Source: Clostridia bacterium (GTDB taxonomy: Bacteria; Bacillota; Clostridia; Christensenellales; Borkfalkiaceae). Taken from it: a stretch of DNA of 13,144 nt. The translations under genes were made by a program, and so were the position numbers. Numbering within the stretch: position 1 is the first letter of the stretch; the number at the start of each line of letters is the position of its first letter. The notes under the pieces are model-generated. The model saw nothing but the letters and a program-made list of their open reading frames with translations. It had not been told where the DNA came from and did not search any database. The stretch is from contig JAFTHR010000109.1 in the NCBI GenBank assembly GCA_017457345.1, positions 1-13,144 of the forward strand. The letters are read 5' to 3'. Of the stretch, positions 1 through 5,909 are shown piece by piece.

Positions 1-73
1 CGCAAAAGGTACGGGCGCAAAAAAAGTTCGCAAATCACAATCTCTCGCTCAAGAATTACCTTGCCGATTCAAA

Positions 74-82
74 TGGTATAAT
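74..82 (+). promoter_or_regulatory. Extended -10 promoter for the yfbR-like gene
   Basis: A perfect TATAAT lies at 77-82 and is directly preceded by TGG, which gives the extended -10 form TGnTATAAT. No convincing -35 hexamer lies 16-18 bases upstream, as is common for extended -10 promoters. Transcription would start near 89 and leave a leader of about 100 bases before the ATG at 187. Nothing else is recognised in bases 1-141. The promoter is inferred from sequence alone. Confidence 0.5.
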
Positions 83-186
83 CTCAGCCTTACGGCACCC
101 ACGACGGATATTTAATTTAGTAAGTTTATTATAAAGCGGAAATGGTGAAATGTCAACCGTTTGCGCAGAAAAAAAGGAGAAAAAAT

Positions 187-777
187 ATGCGCTACGATTT
201 TTACGCTTATTTAGATAGAATGAAATACATTAAGCGTTGGCAACTGATGCGTTGCGAACGGGAAGAAAACATTATGGAACACTCTCACGCCGTAACGGTA
301 TTAGCGCACGCAATGGCGCTTATCCATAACCGCGTATTCGGCGGGAACGCTTCGGTAGAAAAAACGGTTTTATACGCAACCTATCACGAAGTGAGCGAAG
401 TAATGACGGGTGATTTGCCCACCCCCATTAAATACTATAATCAAAGCATCCAAGGCGCTTATAAGGCGCTGGAAAAATCGGCGTGCGAAAAAATCGTTTC
501 TATGCTCCCCGAAGAACTTAAAACGGAGATAGAGACGGTGGTGCTTGCAAACGAAGATAGCGTGGAATATAAACTTGTGAAAGCGGCGGATAGGCTTGCG
601 GCGTATATCAAATGCTTAGAAGAACTCCGCAGCGGGAACGGGGAGTTTACGCACGCGAAAAAGAGCATTGAGGCAGATTTACACGCACGGAATATGCCGG
701 AGATTGAGTACTTTTTAGAGAAGTTTATTCCCTCTATGGCGCTCACCTTAGACGAACTAGAAGAAGGCGAAAAATAA
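187..777 (+). CDS. yfbR: YfbR-like 5'-deoxynucleotidase (HD superfamily)
   Basis: The predicted 196-residue protein matches Escherichia coli YfbR (199 aa) from end to end by memory. YfbR is a cytosolic metal-dependent enzyme that dephosphorylates deoxynucleoside 5'-monophosphates. Visible landmarks are RW at 17-18 (substrate discrimination in YfbR), EHS with metal-ligand H32, YHEVSE at 66-71, TGDLPTP around 74-80, and the downstream metal Asp D135 in KAADR. An in-frame ATG at 142 would add 15 residues. The start at 187 is chosen because AAGGAG at 174-179 sits 7 bases before it and because it restores the usual N-terminus. One oddity is that the second half of the HD pair is Glu (H67-E68), where YfbR has Asp. 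The gene has its own promoter, and no clear terminator follows it. The family call is confident; activity with HE is inferred. Confidence 0.88.
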   Translation: MRYDFYAYLDRMKYIKRWQLMRCEREENIMEHSHAVTVLAHAMALIHNRVFGGNASVEKTVLYATYHEVSEVMTGDLPTPIKYYNQSIQGAYKALEKSACEKIVSMLPEELKTEIETVVLANEDSVEYKLVKAADRLAAYIKCLEELRSGNGEFTHAKKSIEADLHARNMPEIEYFLEKFIPSMALTLDELEEGEK

Positions 778-828
778 TTTATCACCGTAATTTCAAAAAT
801 CGGTAAAAAAACGTACAACTTAGGGAAA

Positions 829-834
829 TATAAT
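829..834 (+). promoter_or_regulatory. Possible -10 box before the protease gene
   Basis: TATAAT at 829-834 lies 36 bases before the protease ATG. The expected -35 position is only an A-run, and there is no TG extension, so the call rests on the -10 alone. It is plausible because the gene needs a promoter unless it is read through from yfbR, which has no obvious terminator. Confidence 0.35.
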
Positions 835-870
835 AGAAGTGGCAAGAGAAAAATTTGCCAAGGAGACGTT

Positions 871-2247
871 ATGAAGAAGATGTGGAAAACGGTATGCGCG
901 TCCGTTTGCGCAGGGCTGTGCTTAATCTCTTTTGCGGGTTGTTCGCTTGGAGAAAACGGCAAAACGGCATACGAAATCGCTTGTGAAAACGGATTCGTGG
1001 GAACGGAAGCGGAGTGGCTTGCTTCGCTTAAAGGTGCGGACGGTGACGACGCGCCTGCCGTGGATTTACCCGCCTTATATGCAAGTCTTGTTCAAAGCGG
1101 CGATTACACGGGCAGTTATACCGACTTTTTAAAAACTTATTTTTCCGTAAACGTTCAAGAAGATAACGACGTGCAAATGATTTCTAGCAATATGACTTCG
1201 ATCGTTGCTGTGCAATGTGGCTTTCAAAAAACTGCCTATGGGCAAACGGTGACGAGCGGAAGTTGGGGAAGTGGCGTAATTTTAGATCTGGATAAAGAGA
1301 ACGGCAACGCCTTAATCGTGACCAACTATCACGTGATCTACGACGCAGACTCTAATTCTCAAACGGGTATTTCAAACGATATCTACGTGTATTTATACGG
1401 CGGCGTGACTTCTTCTACCACGCTAGGCGGCGGAGATTCTATTCGCGCTTCGTACGTAGGCGGTGCAATTGAATACGATATTGCCGTTATTCAAATTGCA
1501 GGGAGTGAAGATTTAAAGCAAAGCGCGGCAACCGAAGCGAAAATAGGGAGTTCGGGAACGGCGTCTATCGGCGAAAAGGTGTTCGTAATGGGCAATCCCG
1601 CAGGCGAAGGCTTGGCGGTGACGAGCGGAATTTTATCCAAGGATTTCGAAACGATTGCCATTTCAATGGAGATTAAAACGGGCGGCTCATACAACGCCAC
1701 GCGCGATATCGATTATCGAGTGATGCGGACGGACGCACCGATAAATAGTGGCAATTCCGGCGGTGGATTGTTTAACGCAAAGGGCGAACTTATCGGGATT
1801 GTAAACGCAAAAACCGTTTCGAGTAATATCGATAATATGGGATACGCTTTGCCGATTGACAACGTGAAAGCGGTTTACCAAAACGTTTTAGATAATGCGG
1901 GCACGGTAAAAATTGCAGACCTTGGGCTCACTTTAAAAACCTTGACTGCGAGTGGATATATTGGTGAAAACGGCACGCTAAAAATTAAAGAAGAAGTGGT
2001 GGTTTCGGGTGTGGCGATAGGTTCGGCATTAAGCGGAGCGTTGGCAATGAACGACGTGCTCGTTTCCTTCACGATCAACGGTGTGGAAACGAAAATCGAC
2101 CGCGCTTATCAGGTGGAAGACTTAGCCCTTACTATGCGAAAGGGAGATCAAGTGATAGTAAAGTTTAAGCGTTCGGGGATGTTCTCTGGGGAAGAAAAAA
2201 CGGTTTCGATTACGCTTGGCGTGAACGATTTCCTTACCGTTGCATAG
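871..2247 (+). CDS. Lipoprotein trypsin-like serine protease with PDZ-like C-terminus (HtrA/DegP type)
   Basis: A 458-residue exported protease, probably tethered to the outer face of the membrane. Residues 1-24 form a lipoprotein signal peptide with lipobox FAGC (lipidated C24). Residues about 30-130 hold two short related motifs: AYEIACENGF-GTEAEWLASLKG near 33-54, and a looser copy, LYASLVQSGDYTG-FLKTYF, near 69-92. Motifs of this type are known from surface proteins of Clostridia. The trypsin-like domain follows with the full triad: H154 in TNYHV, D203 in EYDIAV and S296 in GNSGG. The C-terminal 110 residues look like a PDZ domain. HtrA relatives degrade misfolded exported proteins; the substrate here is unknown. 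The start is set by AAGGAG at 860-865, 5 bases before ATG. The gene ends with TAG, the only other TAG stop in the window, followed by a terminator hairpin. Confidence 0.88.
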   Translation: MKKMWKTVCASVCAGLCLISFAGCSLGENGKTAYEIACENGFVGTEAEWLASLKGADGDDAPAVDLPALYASLVQSGDYTGSYTDFLKTYFSVNVQEDNDVQMISSNMTSIVAVQCGFQKTAYGQTVTSGSWGSGVILDLDKENGNALIVTNYHVIYDADSNSQTGISNDIYVYLYGGVTSSTTLGGGDSIRASYVGGAIEYDIAVIQIAGSEDLKQSAATEAKIGSSGTASIGEKVFVMGNPAGEGLAVTSGILSKDFETIAISMEIKTGGSYNATRDIDYRVMRTDAPINSGNSGGGLFNAKGELIGIVNAKTVSSNIDNMGYALPIDNVKAVYQNVLDNAGTVKIADLGLTLKTLTASGYIGENGTLKIKEEVVVSGVAIGSALSGALAMNDVLVSFTINGVETKIDRAYQVEDLALTMRKGDQVIVKFKRSGMFSGEEKTVSITLGVNDFLTVA

Positions 2248-2259
2248 GTTGAAAAATTG

Positions 2260-2288
2260 AAAACACGGCAAAGCCGTGTTTTTCTTTT
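2260..2288 (+). terminator. Rho-independent terminator after the protease gene
   Basis: An 8-base perfect stem AACACGGC/GCCGTGTT (2262-2269 and 2273-2280) closes a 3-base AAA loop and is followed by a T-rich tail TTTCTTTT. It lies 12 bases after the TAG stop and separates the protease from the mutY operon. Confidence 0.88.
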
Positions 2289-2294
2289 CCGTGC

Positions 2295-2323
2295 TTGACA
2301 TTTTTTAAGCCTTTTGTTATACT
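2295..2323 (+). promoter_or_regulatory. SigA-type promoter of the ftsK-like/mutY/HNH operon
   Basis: TTGACA at 2295-2300 and TATACT at 2318-2323 are separated by exactly 17 bases, which is near consensus. The predicted transcription start is about 2330. This excludes the upstream TTG at 2327 as the start of the next gene and points to TTG at 2354. Confidence 0.85.
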
Positions 2324-2353
2324 ATTTTGGAAGAAAAAAGGAGCAGAAATATC

Positions 2354-3016
2354 TTGAACGAATTTTTGAAAAACGCACAAGAAAATACGAAAGACGGGCG
2401 CATTCCGCTCGGTGTTTCAGCGCAGGGCGAAACGGTATACGCGCATTTAAGCGCAAACGCCGAACGCTACCGTCACGTTTGCGTTTCGGGCAAAGAAAGA
2501 ACGGCGTTTTTACAGTGGTTTATCCGCGGTGTATTCCAAAAATATCCCGCGCGCGGCGCGCTCGTTATCGTGCTTTCACCCCTTTCTTCATACGGGGCTT
2601 TTTTGCGTGAGAAAAACGCCGATATTATCGTTCCTTATCTTTCTTCAATCCAAGAGTTTTCGCGCGTTTTAGAAGGGTTTTCGCCACTTATTGAAACGCT
2701 TAAAAAAGGGAACAAACGTCCCGTGTTTTTCGTGGTGGACGGGCTAGAGTTGTTAGCGGGCGCTAGCGAAGATAAGTTGCTTAAAAATTATACCGCCGTC
2801 ATTGAAAAAACGGCGGGTACGGAAATAGAAGTACTCACGGGCGTAGAGATGGAAAAGAGTGCGTTTAGCGGAAATCCAGGCGTATTCGTGGGGGCAGGGA
2901 ACGCTCTTTTGAGCGCGGACGAGCAAAAAGTAGCCTTTTTCACCCGTGTGGAAAGCGATTTCACACTTGGTGCGCCCGTACCGATTTACTATGGAAAGGA
3001 GGGGGAAACGGATTGA
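2354..3016 (+). CDS. Degenerate FtsK/SpoIIIE-like protein, first gene of the mutY operon
   Basis: A 220-residue protein without a confident named family. The order of features resembles the FtsK/SpoIIIE motor domain. The lead-in IPLGVSAQGETVYAHL (about residues 16-31) is like the stretch before FtsK Walker A. It is followed by RHVCVSGKERT at 40-50 at the Walker A position, then a strand, ALVIVLSP, and a Walker-B-like strand, VFFVVDG, with D129. The P-loop consensus GxxxxGK(S/T) is not intact and Walker B lacks the usual second acid, so ATP hydrolysis is doubtful. It has no signal peptide or membrane segment. The TTG start at 2354 is chosen because AAAGGAG at 2337-2343 precedes it and the longer frame from 2327 begins before the predicted transcript. 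Its TGA overlaps the mutY TTG. It could also be an unrelated Rossmann-like protein. Confidence 0.5.
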   Translation: MNEFLKNAQENTKDGRIPLGVSAQGETVYAHLSANAERYRHVCVSGKERTAFLQWFIRGVFQKYPARGALVIVLSPLSSYGAFLREKNADIIVPYLSSIQEFSRVLEGFSPLIETLKKGNKRPVFFVVDGLELLAGASEDKLLKNYTAVIEKTAGTEIEVLTGVEMEKSAFSGNPGVFVGAGNALLSADEQKVAFFTRVESDFTLGAPVPIYYGKEGETD

Positions 3017-4053
3017 TTAGAACGGACGAATACGGCTATGAAAAAATCGTTGCGCCCTTGCTTTTATGGTACGGGGAAAATAAGCGCGATTTGCCTTGGA
3101 GACACGATCCCACTCCCTATCGGGTATGGGTATCGGAAATCATGCTCCAACAAACGCGCGTGGAAGCGGCAAAGGAGTACTACCTTCGCTTTTTATCCGC
3201 TCTTCCCACGGTACAAGATTTAGCGGCGTGTGAAGAAGAAAAATTGTTAAAATTATGGGAAGGCTTGGGGTATTATTCCCGTGTTCGCAATATGCAAAAA
3301 GCGGCGAAAATCGTGGTGGAAAAATATCAAGGCAATTTCCCGCAAACGGAAAAAGAATTAAAAAATTTACCTGGGATCGGAGACTACACGGTTGGTGCAA
3401 TTCGATCGATTGCCTTTCATAAACGCGCGCCTGCCGTAGACGGGAACGTTTTTCGCGTACTCTCTAGAATAAGCGCAAACGCAAGCGATATTTCGGAGCC
3501 TGCGTATCGTGCCTTTTTGAAAGAGAAGTTGCAAAAGGTGTACCCGGAAGAAGGGGTGCGTTGCTCGGATTTTACGCAAGCGCTTATGGAGCTTGGTGCA
3601 ACCGTTTGTAAGCCGAGCAGTCCCGACTGCGCGCTTTGCCCGTTGCAAAATCTTTGCAAGGCAAAGGAAGAAGGCGCGGTGGAAAAGTACCCCGTTTTAC
3701 CCGAAAAGAAGGCAAAACGCGTGGAGCAAGTGGCGGTCTTTTTTATCCGCACGCCCAAGGGGATTGCCGTCCGCAAACGCGAGGGTGGAATTTTAAAGGG
3801 GATGAACGAACTCCCTTCTATGATTGCAGGCGAAAGTGCACCGCAAGAAATGCTGCTTGCAATGGGAGTAAAAGAGTTTGAAATTGAGCGGGAGAGAAAG
3901 TTTACGCATATCTTCACCCATATAAAATGGGAAATGACCTGTTATTACGTATCGGCGCTCACCTGCCCGTTCCCCGTTTACACGGCGGAACAAATTCGGG
4001 AAGAGATTTCGCTCCCTACGGCGTTCAAGCAATGCTTAGAAGGAGAAGTATGA
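3013..4053 (+). CDS. mutY: A/G-specific adenine DNA glycosylase MutY
   Basis: A 346-residue base-excision repair enzyme that removes adenine mispaired with 8-oxoguanine. Hallmarks are in order. WVSEIMLQQT carries catalytic E42. A helix-hairpin-helix LPGIGDYT lies near 119-126, followed by VDGN with catalytic D143. A four-cysteine iron-sulfur loop has C199, C206, C209 and C215 (C-x6-C-x2-C-x5-C). The C-terminal 120 residues match the Nudix-like 8-oxoguanine recognition domain, including FTHIFTH. The start is TTG at 3013, overlapping the TGA of the preceding gene (TTGA), with AAAGGAGG at 2995-3002. No in-frame ATG fits the expected N-terminus. The stop overlaps the ATG of the next gene (ATGA), so all three genes should be translationally coupled. 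All catalytic residues are present. Confidence 0.96.
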   Translation: MIRTDEYGYEKIVAPLLLWYGENKRDLPWRHDPTPYRVWVSEIMLQQTRVEAAKEYYLRFLSALPTVQDLAACEEEKLLKLWEGLGYYSRVRNMQKAAKIVVEKYQGNFPQTEKELKNLPGIGDYTVGAIRSIAFHKRAPAVDGNVFRVLSRISANASDISEPAYRAFLKEKLQKVYPEEGVRCSDFTQALMELGATVCKPSSPDCALCPLQNLCKAKEEGAVEKYPVLPEKKAKRVEQVAVFFIRTPKGIAVRKREGGILKGMNELPSMIAGESAPQEMLLAMGVKEFEIERERKFTHIFTHIKWEMTCYYVSALTCPFPVYTAEQIREEISLPTAFKQCLEGEV

Positions 4054-4502
4054 AAAGGAAATTGACCTTTGAAACCGTACCCGAAGAGTGCTGGTATTCC
4101 AACCTTCGATCGGCGCTTAGCGCGGAGCAATGGGATATCGTGCGGAAGGACGCCTATCGCCGCTATCATTATCGTTGCGCAATTTGCGGCGCAAGCGGCA
4201 GGATGGAAGCGCACGAAAAATGGTCTTACGATATTTCTTCTGCGGTGCAAAAGTTGGAAGACGTGATAGCCCTTTGCCACGCCTGCCATCAAGTAAAGCA
4301 TATTTCGCGCACCCAACTTATGGGAAAGGGTGCGGAAGCGGAAGAACATTATATGCGTGTGAACGGTTGCACGCAGAGTGAATACCACGCCGATTTACAG
4401 GCTTTAAACGAGCATTACCGCACGTTAAACGCCGTGGAGAACTGGATAACGGATCTCACGTTTTTGCGTGAAAAATACGGCTTTTTGCCGCGTATACGCT
4501 AA
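4050..4502 (+). CDS. Small HNH-endonuclease-like zinc protein
   Basis: A 150-residue protein with an HNH-like treble-clef pattern: CAIC (C43, C46), then EAHEKWSYD with H55, then ALCHACHQVKH with C76, C79, H80 and H84. Two CxxC pairs would bind structural zinc, and H55 with the C-terminal His residues would form the metal-dependent nuclease site if active. HNH folds cut DNA or RNA, but the target here is unknown. The ATG at 4050 overlaps the mutY stop (ATGA) and is preceded by AGAAGGAG at 4038-4045. A longer frame reaching back to 3927 lies inside mutY and is disfavoured. Coupling to mutY suggests a DNA repair or nucleic-acid role, but that is inference. No terminator follows clearly; the next gene has its own promoter. 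Confidence 0.75.
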   Translation: MKRKLTFETVPEECWYSNLRSALSAEQWDIVRKDAYRRYHYRCAICGASGRMEAHEKWSYDISSAVQKLEDVIALCHACHQVKHISRTQLMGKGAEAEEHYMRVNGCTQSEYHADLQALNEHYRTLNAVENWITDLTFLREKYGFLPRIR

Positions 4503-4530
4503 ACGGCGGATAAAAATTTGCAAAAAGGTA

Positions 4531-4559
4531 TTGAAAAAGAGAAAAAAAGGTGCTATACT
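4531..4559 (+). promoter_or_regulatory. SigA-type promoter of the flavoprotein gene
   Basis: TTGAAA at 4531-4536 and TATACT at 4554-4559 are 17 bases apart, and TGC before the -10 gives an extended form. Transcription should start near 4566, at the ribosome binding site AAAAGGAG (4565-4572), so the leader is only about 15 bases. This supports the ATG at 4581 over any upstream start. Confidence 0.8.
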
Positions 4560-4580
4560 TTTGCAAAAGGAGAAAGAAAG

Positions 4581-5198
4581 ATGAAAGTTTTACTAGTAAA
4601 CGGTAGCCCACACGAAAAAGGTTGCACGTATACCGCGCTCAAAACGGTAGCGGCGGCGTTGAACGCCGAAGGGGTGGAAACGGAGATTTTTTGGATCGGC
4701 ATAAAACCGATTTCAGGGTGTATTGCGTGCTTGAATTGTAGAAAAACGGGCGAATGTGTATTTGCCGATAAAGTAAACGAATTTGCAAAAAAGGCGGCGG
4801 AGGCAGACGGGTTCGTGTTCGGCTCTCCCGTGCATTATGCGCACGCTGGCGGGGCGATCACGTCCTTTATGGATCGCTTGTTTTATAGTGGGAGCAAAAA
4901 TTTAGCGTATAAACCCGCGGCTTCGGTGGTAAGCAGTCGCCGTGCAGGGGGACCCGCTACGTTTGATATGCTCAACAAGTATTATGCAATCAGCAACATG
5001 CCGATCGTTTCTTCCAACTACTGGAACGAAGTGCACGGCAATACCGCCGAAGAAGTGGAAAAGGACGAGGAAGGCTTACAAACTATGCGCGTGTTAGGCA
5101 AAAATATGGCTTGGATTTTAAAGTGTTTGGAAGCAGGAAAGAAAGTGGGCATAGAGCCGAAAAAAGAAGAGAAAATTAAAACGAACTTTATCCGTTGA
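4581..5198 (+). CDS. NADPH-dependent FMN reductase / iron-sulfur flavoprotein-like
   Basis: A 205-residue flavodoxin-fold protein. The N-terminal strand and phosphate loop, MKVLLVNGSPHEKGCTYTAL, is typical of FMN binding. The second FMN loop is FGSPVHYA near residues 80-87. Between them sits a compact cysteine motif, C47-x2-C50-x2-C53-x5-C59. Archaeal and clostridial iron-sulfur flavoproteins (ISF) bind a 4Fe-4S cluster through CX2CX2CX4-7C, and this motif fits. ISF proteins pass electrons and can reduce oxygen or peroxide in anaerobes; the partner here is not evident. The gene is probably monocistronic, with its own promoter before it and another before the next gene. The ATG at 4581 lies 8 bases after AAAAGGAG. 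It could also be annotated simply as a flavodoxin-family NAD(P)H oxidoreductase. Confidence 0.83.
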   Translation: MKVLLVNGSPHEKGCTYTALKTVAAALNAEGVETEIFWIGIKPISGCIACLNCRKTGECVFADKVNEFAKKAAEADGFVFGSPVHYAHAGGAITSFMDRLFYSGSKNLAYKPAASVVSSRRAGGPATFDMLNKYYAISNMPIVSSNYWNEVHGNTAEEVEKDEEGLQTMRVLGKNMAWILKCLEAGKKVGIEPKKEEKIKTNFIR

Positions 5199-5201
5199 TT
5201 A

Positions 5202-5231
5202 GTGACTTTTTCCCGTTCAAACGGATATACT
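5202..5231 (+). promoter_or_regulatory. Probable promoter of the SLOG gene
   Basis: TATACT at 5226-5231 is a good -10. GTGACT at 5202-5207, 18 bases upstream, or TGACTT with 17 bases, is a fair -35. It begins right after the flavoprotein TGA. The transcript would start near 5238, about 30 bases before the ATG. Confidence 0.6.
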
Positions 5232-5267
5232 GATAGAAGAACTTTCTTGAAATAAGGAGAATGGAAA

Positions 5268-5843
5268 ATGGCAAATCCAAACAGAAAAAAAGTGGTGTCG
5301 GTAATCGGCAACAAAAAGATAGAAAAGGGCGGTGTGCGCTATCGTTTAGCGTACGAAATCGGTAAAGCGCTCGTAGATAACGGCTATCGCGTGCAATCGG
5401 GCGGTTTGCTCGGCGTTATGGAAGCGGTGATGGAAGGCGCGCACGCAAGTAAAAATTATAAAGAAGGGGATACGATTGCGCTCGTCCCTTCTTACGATAC
5501 CGAAACGGCAAATCAATATGCAGATATCGTAATTCCCACGGGCTTGGATATGATGCGGAACGCTTTGGTGGCAAATGCAGACGCTGTTGTGGGCGTAGGC
5601 GGCGGTGCAGGTACGCTTTGCGAGTACGCCTTTGCTTGGTCGCTCAAGCGCTTGATTATCGCCTTTGAAAATTCCGGCGGTTGGAGCGAAAAACTTGCAG
5701 GAACGCGTATGGACGATACCGTGCGCTACGAAGATATCCCTGAAGACTGCGTATACGCCGTTCAAACGGCGGATGAAGCAATTGCGATTTTGAACGATAA
5801 AATCGACGAATACGTTAGCCGCCACGCAGGGATTAAACGGTAA
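5268..5843 (+). CDS. SLOG-fold protein of the TIGR00725 (LOG-like) family
   Basis: A 191-residue Rossmann-like protein. VSVIGNKKIEKG at the N-terminus is the nucleotide-binding entry loop. QSGGLLGVMEAVMEGA near 44-59 matches the conserved GG-G-MEA-GA block. GGGAGTLCE at 111-119 corresponds to the PGGxGTxxE motif of LOG/lysine-decarboxylase-like proteins, with Gly in place of Pro as is usual in TIGR00725 members. LOG enzymes release cytokinin-like bases from nucleotides, and other SLOG proteins sense or cleave nucleotide derivatives. The substrate of this subfamily is not established, so no reaction is claimed. The start is set by AAGGAG at 5254-5259, 8 bases before the ATG at 5268. An ATG at 5261 is out of frame. 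It converges on the CDF gene and ends at a shared terminator. Confidence 0.8.
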   Translation: MANPNRKKVVSVIGNKKIEKGGVRYRLAYEIGKALVDNGYRVQSGGLLGVMEAVMEGAHASKNYKEGDTIALVPSYDTETANQYADIVIPTGLDMMRNALVANADAVVGVGGGAGTLCEYAFAWSLKRLIIAFENSGGWSEKLAGTRMDDTVRYEDIPEDCVYAVQTADEAIAILNDKIDEYVSRHAGIKR

Positions 5844-5849
5844 AAAGAG

Positions 5850-5895
5850 AATAAAAAAACGGCTTTTGAGTTTTCGCTCAAAAGCCGTTTCTCTT
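5850..5895. terminator. Bidirectional rho-independent terminator
   Basis: A perfect 14-base stem (AAACGGCTTTTGAG at 5857-5870 and its complement at 5877-5890) closes the 6-base loop TTTTCG. Both flanks can supply a T tract: TTTCTCTTTTT on the + strand and TTTTATTCTC on the - strand. It lies between two convergent genes and should stop both. Confidence 0.92.
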
Positions 5896-5909
5896 TTTAA
5901 ATTCATTTG

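Noticed and set aside
142..186. ATG at 142 as the yfbR start
   Set aside because: It has only a weak binding site, and the 15 extra residues are not seen in YfbR; ATG at 187 follows AAGGAG.
779..812. Possible hairpin terminator after yfbR
   Set aside because: ACCG/CGGT pairing has internal mismatches and no T tract on the + strand.
459..962. Long open frame on the - strand across yfbR and the protease start
   Set aside because: It is antisense to two well-supported genes, has low-complexity Ser-rich content and matches no family I recognise.
2327..2353. Upstream TTG start for the ftsK-like gene
   Set aside because: It lies before the predicted transcription start near 2330; TTG at 2354 has a proper ribosome binding site.
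3417..3917. A 166-codon - strand frame inside mutY
   Set aside because: MutY on the + strand has every catalytic residue; the antisense frame is a by-product of its codon use.
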